From Linum tenue (lineage: Eukaryota > Streptophyta > Magnoliopsida > Malpighiales > Linaceae): DNA of 64,000 bases. Below the pieces are notes generated by a model. That model ran no database searches, was not told the DNA's origin, and saw only the letters and a program-made list of their open reading frames with translations. The stretch spans positions 1,550,001-1,614,000 of the forward strand of contig CAMGYJ010000006.1 of NCBI GenBank assembly GCA_946122785.1. The letters are read 5' to 3'. The number at the start of each line of letters is the position of its first letter. Position 1 is the stretch's first letter. Positions 11,101 to 24,742 of this stretch are shown piece by piece. The position numbers and the translations under genes are program-made.

Positions 11101-14100
11101 ATAGACTTCATTATCGGTGGAGAATAGCCTCCGCCTGATTCCGAGATCTGTTGTCACCAGTATCGTAAGAAATGACATTTCGGAAAAATCGATCAAAATC
11201 TGTGATGGTTCCCCTTTGGAATTTGCCAAAAATTGACCCGGAATAAATCCGCCCATATCAATGCTTAATGGACTTAATCATCGTTGAAGAATAGCCTCAG
11301 GGTGAATCCGTGACTTGTGGCCCTCAAATCCAAAGGAAATGGCCTTTCGACGCCCGATAAATTACGAAAAAGCCATCAAAAAATAAATTGGCCAAAATTG
11401 GTGCTTATTGGACTTATCATCCGTGGGGAATAGGATCAATAGACTTCATTGTCGGTGGAGAATAGCCTCGGCCTGATTTCGTGATCTGTAACCTCCAGAA
11501 TCGAAAGAAAATGACATTTCGTAGAAATCGCCTGAAATATGTGATGGTACCCCATTGGAATCAGCCAAAAATTGACCCGAAAGAAATCCACCCAAATCCG
11601 TGCTTAATGGACTTAATCATCGTTGAAGAATAGCCTCATGCCGAATCCGTGACCTATAGCCATCAAAATCCAAAGAAAATGGCGTTTCGTCCCCCATAAA
11701 CTACGAAAATGCCATCCGAAAATAAATTGGCCAAAACGGTGATTAATGGACTTATCATCCGTGAAGAATAGGATCAATAGACTTCATTATCGGTGGAGAA
11801 TAGCCTAACCCTGATTCGGAGATCTGTAGTCTCCAGTATCGAAAGAAATGGCATTTCGGAAAAATCGCCCTAAATCTGTGATAGTACCCCTTTGGAATCT
11901 GCCAAAAGTTGACCCAGAATAAATACGCCCGAAATGGTGTTTAATGGACTTAATCAACGTTGAAGAATAGCCTAAGGCCGAATTAGTGACTTGTGGCCCT
12001 TAAAATCCAAAGAAAATGGTCTTTTGTCGCCCAATAAATTATGAAAATGCCATCCAAAAACAAATTTGCCAAAATCGGTGCTTAATGAACTTATCATCCG
12101 TGGAGAATAGGATCAATAGACTTCATTATCGGTGGGGAATAGCCTAAGCCTGATTCCATGATCTGTAGTCTATAGTATCGAAATAAAATGGCATTTCGAA
12201 AAAATCTACCGAAATCCCTTTGGAATCTGCCAAAAATTGACCCGGAATATATCCACCCAAATCAGTGCTTAATGGACTTAATCATCGTTGAGAATAGCCT
12301 CAGGCAAAATCCGTGACCTGTAGCCTTCAAAATCCAAAGAAAATGGATTTTCGTCGCAAAATAAACTACGAAAAATGTCATCCAAAAATAAATTGGCCAA
12401 AATCGGTGCTTAATGGACTTATCATCCATGGAGAATAGGATCAATAGACTTCATTATCGGTGGAGAATAGCCTAAGCCTGATTCCATGATTTGTAGTCTC
12501 CAGTATCGAAAGAAAATGGCATTTCGGAAAAATCGACCAAAATCTGTGATGGTGCCCCTTTGGAATATGCCGAAAATTGACCCGGAATAAATCCGCCAAA
12601 TTCATTGCTTAATGTACTTAATCATCGTTGAAGAATAGCCTCAGGCCGAATTCGTGACCTGTAGCCTTCAAAATCCAAGAAAATGGCCTTTTGTCGCCCC
12701 ATAAACTACGAAAATGCATCCGAAAGTAAATTGAACAAAAACCGGTGCTTAATGGACTCATCATCCGTGGAGAATAGGATCAATAGACTTCATTATCGGT
12801 GGAGAATAGCCTAAGCCTGATTCCGTGATCTGTAGTCTCCAGAACCGAAAGAAAATGGCATTTCGGTAAAAAGCGCACGAAATCTATGATGGTACCTCTT
12901 CGGAATCTGCCAAAAATTGACTCGAAATAATCCGCCCAAATTGGTGCTTAATGGACTTAATCATCGTTGAAGGATGGCCTCAAGCAGAATCCGTGACTTG
13001 TAGCCTTCAAAATCCAAAGATAATGGCTTTTCGACGCCACATAAATTACGAAAATGCCATCCGAAAATAAATTGGCCCAAATCGGTGCTTAATGGTCTTA
13101 TCGTCTGTGGAGAATAGGATCAATAGACTTCATTATTGACCCGGAATAAATCAGCCCAAATCGGTGGTTAATGGACTTAATCATCGTTGAAAAATAGCCC
13201 CAGGCCGAATCCGTGACTTGTAGCCTTCAAAATCCAAAGAAAATGGCGTTTCGTCACCCCATAAATAATGAAAATGTCATCCGAAAATAAATTGGCCCAA
13301 ATCTGTGCTTAATAGACTTATCATCCGTGGAGAATAGGATCAATAGACTTCATTATCGGTGGAGAATATCCTTAGCCTGATTTCGTGATCTGTAGCCTCC
13401 AGATTCAAAAGAAAATGACATTTCGAAAAAAAATCGCCCGAAATCTATGATGGTACCCCTTTGAAATCAGCCAAAAATTGACCCGAAATAAATTCGCCCA
13501 AATCGTGCTTAATGAACTTAATCATCGTTGAAGATAGCCTCATGCCGAATCCGTGACTTGTAGCCTTCTAAATCCAAAGAAAATGGCCTTTCGCCGCCCC
13601 ATAAATTACAAAAATGGAATCCGAAAATAAATTGGCCCAAATCGGTGGTTAATGGACTTATCATCCATGGAGAATAAGATCAATAGACTTCATTATCGGT
13701 GGAGAATAGCCTCAGCCTGATTCCGTGATCTGTAGTCTCCAGAATCGAAAGAAAATGGCATTTAGAAAAAATCGCCTGAATTATGTGATGGTACCCCTTT
13801 GGAATCTGCCAAAAATTGACCGGAATAAATCCGCCTAAATCGGTGCTTAAAGAAATTAATCATCGTTGAAGAATAGCATCATTCCGAATCCATGACTTGT
13901 AGCCTTCAAAATCCAAAGAAAATGGCATTCGTCGCCCTATAAATTACGAAAATGTCATTCCAAAATAAATTCGCCCAAATTGATGCTTAATAGACTTATC
14001 ATCCGTGGAGACTGGAGAGTAGGATCAATAGACTTCATTATCGATGGAGAATAGCCTCGGCCTGATTTCGTGATATATAGCCTCCAGAATCGAAAGAAAA

Positions 14101-17100
14101 TGGCATTTCGGAAAAATCGCCTAGAATCTGTGATGGTACCCCTTTGGAATCTGCCAAAAATTGACCCGGAATAAATCATCCCAAATAAGTGTTTAATGGA
14201 CTTAATCATCGTTGAAGAATAGCCTCAGGCTGAATCCCTGACCTGTAACCTTCAAAACCAAATAAAATGGCCTTTCGTCGCCCCATAAATTATGAAAAAG
14301 CCATCCGAAATAAATTTGCCCAAATCGGTGCATAATTGACTCATCATCCGTGGAGAATAGGATCAATAGACTTCATTATCGGTGGAGAATATCCTTGGCT
14401 TGATTCCGTGATCTGCAACCTCCATAATCAAAAGAAAATAATATTTCAAAAAAAATCGCCCGAAATCTATGATAGTACCCCATTGGAATCGGCCAAAAAT
14501 TGACCCTGAATAAATCCGCCCAAATCGGTGGTTAATGGACTTAATCATCATTGAAGAATAGCCTCAGGCCGAATCAGTGACTTGTAGCCTTCAAAATCCA
14601 AAGAAAATTGGCTTTCGTCGCCCCATAAATTATGAAAATGCCATCCGGAAATTAATTGGCCCAAATCGGTGGCTAATGGACTTAACATCCGTGGAGAATA
14701 AGATCAATGGACTTCATTATCGGTGGAGCATAGCCTCTGCCTGATTCCGTGATCTGTAGTCTCCAGAATCGAAAGAAAATGACATTTCGAAAAATCGCTC
14801 AAAAATCTGTGATGGTACCGTACCACTTTGGAATCTGCCAAAAATTGAACCGGAATTAATCCGCCTAAATCGGTGCTTAATGAACTTAATCATCGTTGAA
14901 GAATAGCGTCATACAGATTCCGTGACTTGTAACCTTCAAATCCAAAGAAACATGGCCATATCGTCGCCCCATAAATTACGAAAATTCCATTCCAAAATAA
15001 ATTGGCTTGAATCGACGCTTAATGGACAATATCATCCGTGCAAGAATAGAATCAATAGAATTCATATCGGTGGAGAATAGCCTCGGCCTGATTCCGTGAT
15101 CTGCAGCCTCCAGAATCGAAAGAAAATGACATTTCGAAAAATTCGCACTGAATTCTGTGATGGTACCCTTTGGAATCTGCCAAAAATTGACCCAGAATAA
15201 ATCCGCCCAAATCGGTGCTTAATGACTTAATCATCATTGAAGAATAGCCTCAGGCCGAATCCGTGACCTGTAGCCTTCAAAATACAAAGAAAATGGCCTT
15301 TTGTCGCACCATAAATTACGAAAATGCCATCCGAAAATAAATTTGCCCAAATCGGTGATTAATGGACTTATCATCCGTGGAGAGTAGGATCAACAGACTT
15401 CATTATCGATGGAGAATAGCCTCGGCCTGATTCGGTGATCTGTAGCCTCCAGAATCGAAAGAAAATGGCATTTCGGAAAAATCGCCCAAAAATCGGTGAT
15501 GGTACCCCTTTGGAAACTTCCAAAAATTGACCCAGAATAAATCAGTCCAAAAAGGTGCTTAATCGACTTAATCATCGTTGAAGAATAGCCTCAGGCTGAA
15601 TCCCTGACTTTTAACCTTCAAAATCCATAGAAAATGGTCTTTCGTCGCCCCATAAAATTATGAAAATGCCATCCGAAAATAAATTGGCCGAAATCGGTGC
15701 TTAATTGACTTATCATCTGTGGAGAATAGGATCAATAGACTTCATTATCGGTGGAGAATATCCTTGGCCTGATACCGTGATCTGTAGCCTCCAGAATCAA
15801 AAGAAAAAGACATTTCGAAAAAATCGCCTGAAATCTGTGATAGTACCCTTTGGAATCGGCCAAAAATTGACCCCGAATAAATCCGCCCAAAACGGTGCTT
15901 AATGGACTTAATCATCTTTGAATAATAGCCTCAGGCCAAATCCGTGACCTGTAGCCTTCAAAATCCAAAGAAAATGGCATTTTCGTCGCCTCATAAATTA
16001 TGAAAATGTCATCCGAAAATAAATTGGCCCAAATCGGTGCTTAATGGACTTATCATCCGTGGAGAATAGGATCAATAGACTTCATTATCGGTGGAGAATA
16101 TCCTTGGCCTGATTCCGTGATCTGTAGCCTCCAGAATAAAAAAAATGACTTTTCGAAAAAATCGCCCTAAATCTGTGATGGTACCCCCTTTGGAATCTGC
16201 CAAAAATTGACCCGGAATAAATCCGCTCAAATCAGTGCTTAATGGACTTAATCATTGTTGAAGAATAGCCTCAGGCCGAATCCGTGACTTGTAGCATTCA
16301 AAATCCAAAGAAAATGGTCTTTCGTCGCTCCATAAATTACGAAAATGGAATCCGAAAATAAATTGGCCCAAATCGGTGGTTAATGGACTTATCATCCATG
16401 GAGAATAAGATCAATATACTTCATTATCGGTGAAGAATAGCCTCGGCCTGATTCCGTGATCTGTAGTTTCCAGAATCGAAAGAAAGTGTCATTTCGAAAA
16501 AATCGCATGAATTATGTGATGGTACCCCTTTGGAATCTTCCAAAAATTGACCGGAATAAATCCGCCCAAATTGGTGATTATAGAAATTAATCATCGTTGA
16601 AGAATAGCCTCATGCCGAATCCGTGACTTGTAGCCTTCAAAATCCAAAAAAAATGGCATTCGTCGCCCCATAAATTACGAAAATGTCATTCCAAAATAAA
16701 TTCGCCCAAATCGATGCTTAATGGACTTATCATCCGTGGAGAATAGGATTAATAGACTTCATTATCGGCGGAGAATAGCCTCGGCGTGATTCCGTGATCT
16801 GTAGCCTCCAGAATCGAAAGAAAATGGCATTTCGAAAAAATCACCCGAATTCTGTGATGGTACCCCTTTGGAATCTGCCAAAACTTGACCCTGAATAAAT
16901 CCTCCCAAATCGGTGCTTAGTGGACTTAATCATCGTTGAAAAATAGTCTCAGGCCGAATCCGTGACCTGTAGCCTTCAAAATCCAAAGAAAATGGTTCTT
17001 CGTCGCCCCATAAATTACAAAAAAATCCATCCGAAAATAAATTGGCACAAATCGGTGCTTAATGGACTTATCATTCGTGGAGAGTAGGATCAATAGACTT

Positions 17101-17103
17101 CAT
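5163..17103. repeat. Satellite A: tandem array of ~340-bp dimeric units (about 36)
   Basis: The landmark GTTGAAGAATAGCCTCAGG recurs about every 340 bp (5163, 5503, 5843 and so on to about 16930), all in one orientation. Each unit has two related halves: one of ~139 bp beginning ATCATCGTTGAAGAATAG and one of ~201 bp beginning ATCATCCGTGGAGAATAG, both ending in GCTTAATGGACTTA. Units differ by scattered substitutions and small indels, so the array is older and less homogenised than satellite C. Open frames on the minus strand recur with the period but are riddled with frame changes; they are not genes. No transposon lies inside this array. Confidence 0.95.
13076..13180. repeat. Satellite A unit with a large internal deletion
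   Basis: Near 13135 the text passes straight from ATAGACTTCATTAT to TGACCCGGAATAAAT, skipping the part of the second half-unit that holds the TCTGTAG and GGTACCCC landmarks. About 120 bp are missing, and the spacing between consecutive GTTGAA landmarks falls from ~340 to ~220 bp here. It is a useful single-copy marker inside the array. Confidence 0.8.
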
Positions 17104-20100
17104 GGGAAGGGAGGTTGCGTTGGAATCGTGTGACCGAGAGGAACGCCATAGAGCTTGGAATTTTCAAGAAAAATAGGTCTCTACAGAAATTTCATTTTTT
17201 CACCAAATAGGCTTGTGGGCTAACGAAAAGTTCGGTTAAAAGTGCAATTTCTCATTGCACCGATGGCCAATGAGGGGGAAGGGAGGTTGCGTTGGAATCG
17301 TGTGACCGAGAGGAACGCCATAGAAGTTGGAATTTGCAAGAAAAAAAGGTCTCTAAAGAAATTTCATTTTTTCACCAAATAAGGCTTGTGGGCTAACGAA
17401 AAGTGTCGGTTAAAAGTGCAATTTCTCATTGCACCGATGGCCAATGAGGGGAAGGGAGGTTGCGTTGGAATCGTGTGACCGAGAGGAACGCCATAGAGTT
17501 GGAATTTGCAAGAAAAAAGGTCTCTAAAGAAATTTCATTTTTCACCAATAGGTTTGTGGGCTAACGAAAAAGTTCGGTTAAAGTGCAATTTCTCATTGCA
17601 CCGATGGCCAATGAGGGGAAAGGGAGGTTGCGTTGGAATCGTGTGACCGAGAGGAACACCATAGGAGTAGAAATTTTCAAGAAAAAATGTCTCGAAAGAA
17701 ATTTCATTTTTAAACCAAATAGGCTTGTGGGGCTAACGAAAAGTTCGGTTAAAAGTTCAATTTCTCATAGCACCGATGGCCAATGAGGGGAAGGGAGGTT
17801 GCGTTGGAATCGTGTGACCGAGAGGAACCTCATAGAGTTGGAATGTGCAAGAAAAAAGGTCTCTAAAGAAATTTCATTTTTTCAACCAAATAGGCTTGTG
17901 GGCTAACGAAAAGTTCGGTTTAAAAGTGCAATTTCTCATTGCACCGATGGCCAATGAGGGGAAGGGAGGTTGCGTTGGAATCGTGTGACCAAGAGGAAAC
18001 GCCATAGAGTTGGAATTTGCAAGAAAAAAGGTCTCTAAAGAAATTTCATTTTTTCACCAAATAGGCTTGTGGGCTCACGAAAAGTTCGGTTAAAAGTGTC
18101 AATTTCTCATTGCACCGATGGCCAATGAGGGGAAGGGAGGTTGCGTTGGAATCGTGTGACCGAGAGGAACGCCATAGGAGTTAGGAATTGGCAAGAAAAA
18201 AGGTCTCTAAAGAAATTTCACTTTTTTCACCAAATAGGCTTGTGGGCTCACGAAAAGTTCGGTTAAAAGTGTAATTTCTCATTGCACCGATGGCCAATGA
18301 GGGGAAGGGAGGTTGCGTTGGAATCGTGTGACCGAGAGGAACGCCATAGAGTTGGAATTGCAAGAAAAAAGGTCTCTACAGAAATTTCATTTTTTCACCA
18401 AATAGGCTTGTGGGCTAACGAAAAGTTCGGTTAAAGTGCAATTTCCTCATTGCACCGATGGCCAATGAGGGGAAGGGAGGGTTGCGTTGGAATCGTGTGA
18501 CCGAGAGGAACGCCATAGAGTTGGAATTTGCAAGAAAAAAGGTCTCTAAAGAAATTTCATTTTTTCACCAAATAGGCTTGTGGGCTAACGAAAAGTTCGG
18601 TTTAAAAGTGCAATTTCTCATTGCACCGATGGCCAATGAGGGGAAAGGGAGGTTGCGTTGGAATCGTGTGACCGAGAGGAACGCCATAGAGTTGGAATTT
18701 GCAAGAAAAAAAGGTCTCTAAAGAAATTTCATTTTTCAACCAAATAGGCTTGTGGGCTAACGAAAAGTTCGGTTAAAGTGCAATTTCTCATTGCACCGAT
18801 GGCCAATGAGGGGAAGGGAGGTTGCGTTGGAATCGTGTGACCGAGAGGAACGCCATAGAGTTGGAATTGGCAAGAAAAAAGGTCTCTAAAGAAATTTCAT
18901 TTTTCCACCAAATAGGCTTGTGGATCACGAAAAGTTCGGTTAAAAGTGTATTTCTCAGTTGCACCGATGGCCAATGAGGGAAGGAGGGTTGCGTTGGAAT
19001 CGTGTGACCGAGAGGAACGCCATAGAGTTGGAATTTGCAAGAAAAAAGGTCTCTAAAGAAATTTCATTTTTCCACCAAATAGGCTTGTGGGCTCACGAAA
19101 AAGTTCGGTTAAAAGTGGAATTTCTCATTGCACCGATGGCCAATGAGGGGAAGGGAGGTTGCGTTGGAATCGTGTGACCGAGAGGAACGCCATAGAGTTG
19201 GAATTGCAAGAAAAAAGGTCTCTAAAGAAATTTCATTTTTTCAACCAAATAGGCTTGTGGGCTAAACGAAAAGTTCGGTTTAAAAGTGCAATTTCTCATT
19301 GCACCGATGGCCAATGAGGGGAAGGGAGGTTGCGTTGGAATCGTGTGACCGAGAGGAACGCCATAGACTTGGAATTTGCAAGAAAATAGGTCTCTACAGA
19401 ATTTTCATTTTTTCACCAAATAGGCTTGTGGCTAACGAAAAGTTCGGTTTAAAGTGCAATTTCTCATTAGCACCGATGGCCAATGAGGGGAAGGGAGGTT
19501 GCGTTGGAATCGTGTGACCGAGAGGAACGCATAGAGTTGGAATTTGCAAGAAAAAAGGTCTCTAAAGAAATTCTTATTTTTCACCAAATAGGCTTGTGGG
19601 CTAACGAAAAGTTCGGTTAAAAGTGCAATTTCTCATTGCACCGATGGCCAATGAGGGGAAGGGAGGTTGCGTTGGAATCGTGTGACCGAGAGGAACGCCA
19701 TAGAGTTGGAATTTCGCAAGAAAAAAGGTCTCTAAAGAAATTTCATTTTTCCACCAAATAGGCTTGTGGGCTCACGAAAAGTTCGGTTAAAAGTGTAATT
19801 TCTCATTGCACCGATGGCCAATGAGGGGAAGGGAGGTTGCGTTGGAATCGTGTGACCGAGAGGAGCGCCATAGAGTTGGAATTGGCAAGAAAAAAGGTCT
19901 CTAAAAGAAATTTCATTTTTCACCAAAATAGGCTTGTGGGCTAACGAAAAGTTCGGTTAAAAGTGCAATTTCTCATTGCACCGATGGCCAATGAGGGGAA
20001 GGGAGGTTGCGTTAGAATCGTGTGACGAGAGGAACGCCATAGACTTGGAATTTGCAAGAAAAAAGGTCTCTAAAGAAATTTCATTTTTCACCAAATAGGC

Positions 20101-20415
20101 TTGTGGGCTAACGAAAGTTCGGTTTTAAAGTGCAATTTCTCATTGCACCGATGGCCAATGAGGGGAAGGGAGGTTGCGTTTGGATCGTGTGACCGAGAGG
20201 AACACCATGGAGTAGAAATTTTCAAGAAAAAATGTCTCGAAAGAAATTTCATTTTAAACCAAATAGGCTTGTGGGCTCACGAAAAGTTCGGTTAAAAGTT
20301 CAATTTCTCACAGCACCGATGGCCAATGAGGGGAAGGAGGTTGCGTTGGAATCGTGTGACCGAGAGGAACCTCATAGAGTTGGAATTTGCAAGAAAAAAG
20401 GTCTCTAAAGAAATT
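17104..20415. repeat. Satellite B: tandem array of ~170-bp units (about 19-20)
   Basis: The landmark CGATGGCCAATGAGGGG recurs at 17261, 17435, 17602, 17774, 17945, 18116 and so on, a mean period near 171 bp. There is no obvious sequence relation to satellites A or C. The array starts abruptly mid-unit after satellite A and is cut by the N gap. Units are very alike and differ mostly by one-base indels in runs of A, G or T. The open frames beginning MRGREVALE or MANEGKGRLRWNR are shadows of the repeat. Confidence 0.95.
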
Positions 20416-20515
20416 NNNNNNNNNNNNNNNNNNNNNNNNNNNNNNNNNNNNNNNNNNNNNNNNNNNNNNNNNNNNNNNNNNNNNNNNNNNNNNNNNNNNN
20501 NNNNNNNNNNNNNNN
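20416..20515. other. Assembly gap (100 N)
   Basis: Exactly 100 N between satellite B on the left and satellite C on the right. A round 100 usually marks a gap of unknown length, so the true B-to-C junction is not seen and the distance is not known. Any open frame crossing it is artificial. Confidence 0.99.
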
Positions 20516-23500
20516 ATTTCCACACCAAATGTCTTGTAATGTTGATGGACATGTGATTCAATGATTGGTTTCATATAAACACATAAACCGTTGAATTGTG
20601 TCATAATGACAAGATGTGCACGAGTACGAACTCTTAGTACCGTGTCCAAATTGCACAATAAGGTGGGTTTCCACTCCAAATGTCTTGTAATGTTGATAGA
20701 CAGGTGATTCTTTGATTGGTTTAGTCATATAAACACATAAACTGCTTAATTATGTCATAATGACAAGAAGTGCACGAGTACGAACTCTTAATACCGAGTC
20801 CAAATTGTACAATAAGGTGGATTTCCACTCCAAATGTCTTGTAATGTTGATAGACATGTGATTCTTTGATTGGTTTAGCCATATAAACACATAAACCGCT
20901 TAATTGTGTCATAATGACAAGATGTACACGAGTACGAACCCTTAGTACCGAGTCCAAATTGCACAATAAGGTGGATTTCCACTCCAAATGTCTTGTAATG
21001 TTGATGGACATGTGATTCAATGATTTGTTTAGTTATATAAACACATAAACCGCTTAATTGTGTCATAATGACAAGATGTGCACGAGTACAAACTGTTAGT
21101 ACCGAGTCCAAATTGCACAATAAGGTTGATTTCCACACCAAATGTCTTGTAATGTTGATGGACATGTGATTCAATGATTGGTTTAGTGATATAAACACAT
21201 AAACCGCTTTATTGTGTCATAATGACAAGACGTGCACGAGTACGAACTCTTAATACCGAGTCCAAATTGTACAATAAGGTGGATTTGCACTCCAAATGTC
21301 TTGTAATGTTGATAGAAATTTGATTCTTTTATTGGTTTAGTCATATAAACACATAAACTGCTTAATTATGTCATAATGACAAGAAGTGCACGAGTACGAA
21401 CTCTTAGTATCGAGTCCAAATTGCACAATAAGGTGGGTTTCCACTCCAAATGTCTTGTAATGTTGATAGACAGGTGATTCTTTGATTGGTTTAGTCATGT
21501 AAACACATAAACCGCTTAATTGTGTCATAATGACAAGACGTGCACGAATTTGAACTCTTAATACCGAGTCCAAATTGTACAATAAGGTGGATTTGCACTA
21601 CAAATGTCTTGTAATGTTGATGGACATGTGATTCAATGATTGGTTTAGTCATATAAACACATAAACTGCTTAATTGTGTCATAATGACAAGATGTGCACG
21701 AGTACGAACTGTTAGTACCGAGTCCAAATTGCAGAATAAGGTTGATTTCCACACCAAATGTCTTGTAATGTTGATGGACATGTGATTCAATGATTGGTTT
21801 AGTGATATAAACACATAAACCGCTTAATTGTGTCATAATGACAAGACGTGCACGAGTACGAACTCTTAATACCGAGTCCAAATTGTACAATAAGGTGGAT
21901 TTGCACTCCAAATGTCTTGTAATGTTGATAGAAATTTGGTTCTTTTATTGGTTTAGTCATATAAACACATAAACTGCTTAATTATGTCATAATGACAAGA
22001 AGTGCACGAGTACGAACTCTTAGTACCGAGTCCAAATTGTACAATAAGGTGGATTTGCACTCCAAATGTCTTGTAATGTTGATAGACAGGTGATTCTTTA
22101 TTTCGTTTAGTCATTCAAACACATAAACCGCTTAATTGTGTCATAATGACAAGACGTGCACGAGTTTGAAATCTTACTACCGAGTCCAAATTGTACAATA
22201 AGGTGGATTTCCACTCCAAATGTCTTGTAATGTTGATAGACATGTGATTCTTTGATTGGTTTAGCCATATAAACACATAAACCGCTTAATTGTGTCATAA
22301 TGACAAGATGTGCACGAGTACGAACCCTTAGTACCGAGTCCAAATTGCACAATAAGGTGGATTTCCACTCCAAATGTCTTGTAATGTTGATGGACATGTG
22401 ATTCAATGATTGGTTTAGTCATATAAACACATAAACCGTTGAATTGTGTCATAATGACAAGATGTGCACGAGTACGAACTCTTAGTACCGAGTCCAAATT
22501 GCACAATAAGGTGGGTTTCCACTCCAAATGTCTTGTAATGTTGATAGACAGGTGATTCTTTGATTGGTTTAGTCATATAAACACATAAACTGCTTAATTA
22601 TGTCATAATGACAAGAAGTGCACGAGTACGAACTCTTAATACCGAGTCCAAATTGTACAATAAGGTGGATTTGCACTTCAAATGTCTTGTAATGTTGATG
22701 GACATGTGATTCAATGATTGGTTTAGTCATATAAACACATAAACCGCTTAATTGTGTCATAATGACAAGACGTGCACGAGTACGAACTCTTAGTACCGAG
22801 TCCAAATTGTACAATAAGGTGGATTTGCACTCCAAATGTCTTATAATGTTGATAGACATGTGATTCAATGATTGGTTTAGTCATATAAACACATAAACCG
22901 CTCAATTGTGTCATAATGACAAGATGTGCACGAGTACAAACTCTTAGTACCGAGTCCAAATTGGACAATATGGTGGATTACGCACTCCAAATGTCTTTTA
23001 ATGTTGATGGACATGTGATTCAATGATTGGTTTAGTCATATAAACACATAAACCGCTCAATTGTCTCATAATGACAAGATGTGCACGAGTACAAACTCTT
23101 AGTACCGAGTCCAAATTGCACAATAAGGTGGATTTCCACTCCAAATGTCTTGTAATGTTGATAGACAGGTGATTCTTTGATTGGTTTAGTCATGCAAACA
23201 CATAAACCGCTTAATTGTGTCATAATGACAAGACGTGCACGAGTTTGAACTCTTAGTACCGAGTCCAAATTGTACAATAAGGTGGATTTGCACTCCAAAT
23301 GTCTTGTAATGTTGATAGATATGTGATTCAATGATATGTTTAGTCATATAAACACATAAACCGCTTAATTGTGTCATAATGACAAGATGTGCACGAGTAC
23401 GAACTCTTAGTATCGAGTCCAAATTGCACAATAAGGTGGGTTTCCACTCCAAATGTCTTGTAATGTTGATAGACAGGTGATTCTTTGATTGGTTTAGTCA

Positions 23501-24742
23501 TATAAACACATAAACCGCTTAATTGTGTCATAATGACAAGATGTGCACGAGTACGAACCCTTAGTACCGAGTCCGAATTGTACAATAAGGTGGATTTTCA
23601 ATACAAATGTCTTGTAATGTTGATAGACATTTCATTCTTTGATTAGTTTAGTCATATAAACACATAAACCGCTTAATTGTGTCATAATGACAAGATGTGC
23701 ACGAGTACGAACTCTTAATACCGAGTCCAAATTGTACAATAAGGTGGATTTGCACTCCAAATGTCTTGTAATGTTGATAGACATGTGATTCTTTGATTGG
23801 TTTAGTCATATAAACACATAAACCGCTTAATTGTGTCATAATGACAAGATGTGCACGAGTACGAACTCTTAATACCGAGTCCAAATTGTACAATAAGGTG
23901 GATTTGCACTCCAAATGTCTTGTAATGTTGATAGACATTTCATTCTTTGATTAGTTTAGTCATATAAACACATAAACCGCTTAATTGTGTCATAATGACA
24001 AGATGTGCACGAGTACGAACTCTTAATACCGAGTCCAAATTGTACAATAAGGTGGATTTTCACTCCAAATGTCTTGTAATGTTGATAGACATGTGATTCT
24101 TTGATTGGTTTAGTCATATAAACACATAAACCGCTTAATTGTGTCATAATGACAAGACGTGCATTGCACAATAAGGTGGATTTCCACTCCAAATGTCTTG
24201 TAATGTTGATGGACATTAATTCAATGATTGGTTTAGTCATATAAACACATAAACCGCTCAATTGTCTCATAACGACAAGATGTGCATGAGTACAAACTCT
24301 TAGTACCGAGTCCAAATTGCACAATAAGGTGGATTTCCACTCCAAATGTCTTGTAATGTTGATGGACATGTGATTCAATGATTTGTTTAGTTATATAAAC
24401 ACATAAACCGCTTAATTGTGTCATAATGACAAGATGTGGACCAGTACAAACTCTTAATACCGAGCCTAAATTGTACAATAAGGTGGATTTGCACTCCAAA
24501 TGTCTTGTAATGTTGATAGACATGTGATTCTTTAATTGGTTTAGTCATATAAACATATAAACCGCTTAATTGTGTCATAATGACAAGATGTGCACGAGTA
24601 CGAACTCTTAATATCGAGTCCAAATTGTACAATATCGTGGATTTGCACTCCAAATTACTTGTAACGTTGATAGACATGTGATTCTTTGATTGGTTTAGTC
24701 ATATAAACACATAAACCGCTTAATTGTGTCATAATGACAAGA
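20516..24742 (-). repeat. Satellite C, array 1 (154-bp unit, about 27 units)
   Basis: The unit contains CCAAATGTCTTGTAATGTTGAT, GGTTTAGTCATATAAACACA and GTGTCATAATGACAAGA and recurs every 154 bp. I call the strand minus because the same unit runs in the opposite direction after 46142. One unit near 24165 has lost about 40 bp (GTGCA joined to TTGCAC). Because 154 is not a multiple of three, each frame stays open for about two units, which produces many overlapping 80-100-codon open frames; these are not genes. The right end carries the left target-site copy of element E1 (CAAGA, 24738-24742). Confidence 0.95.

Noticed and set aside
6387..15902. Minus-strand frames with ISPLSTDFGQFIFGWHFHN-like proteins
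   Set aside because: They follow the satellite A period, have no start context or codon conservation, and break by indels from unit to unit.
5163..17103. CENP-B-box-like TTTCGGAAAAATCGCCC in satellite A
   Set aside because: It fits the first part of the box (TTCG, A, CG) but has CCC where GGG is required, and no plant CENP-B is established; probably chance.
17583..20295. Open frames with MANEGKGRLRWNRVTERN-like proteins
   Set aside because: They follow the satellite B period and shift frame with every homopolymer indel.
20292..20679. Open frames crossing the first N gap
   Set aside because: The frame through N bases has no meaning; both sides are satellite.
20516..24742. CRISPR array, because of regular direct repeats
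   Set aside because: Whole 154-bp units are repeated with no unique spacers, and the transposons and repeats are of plant type.
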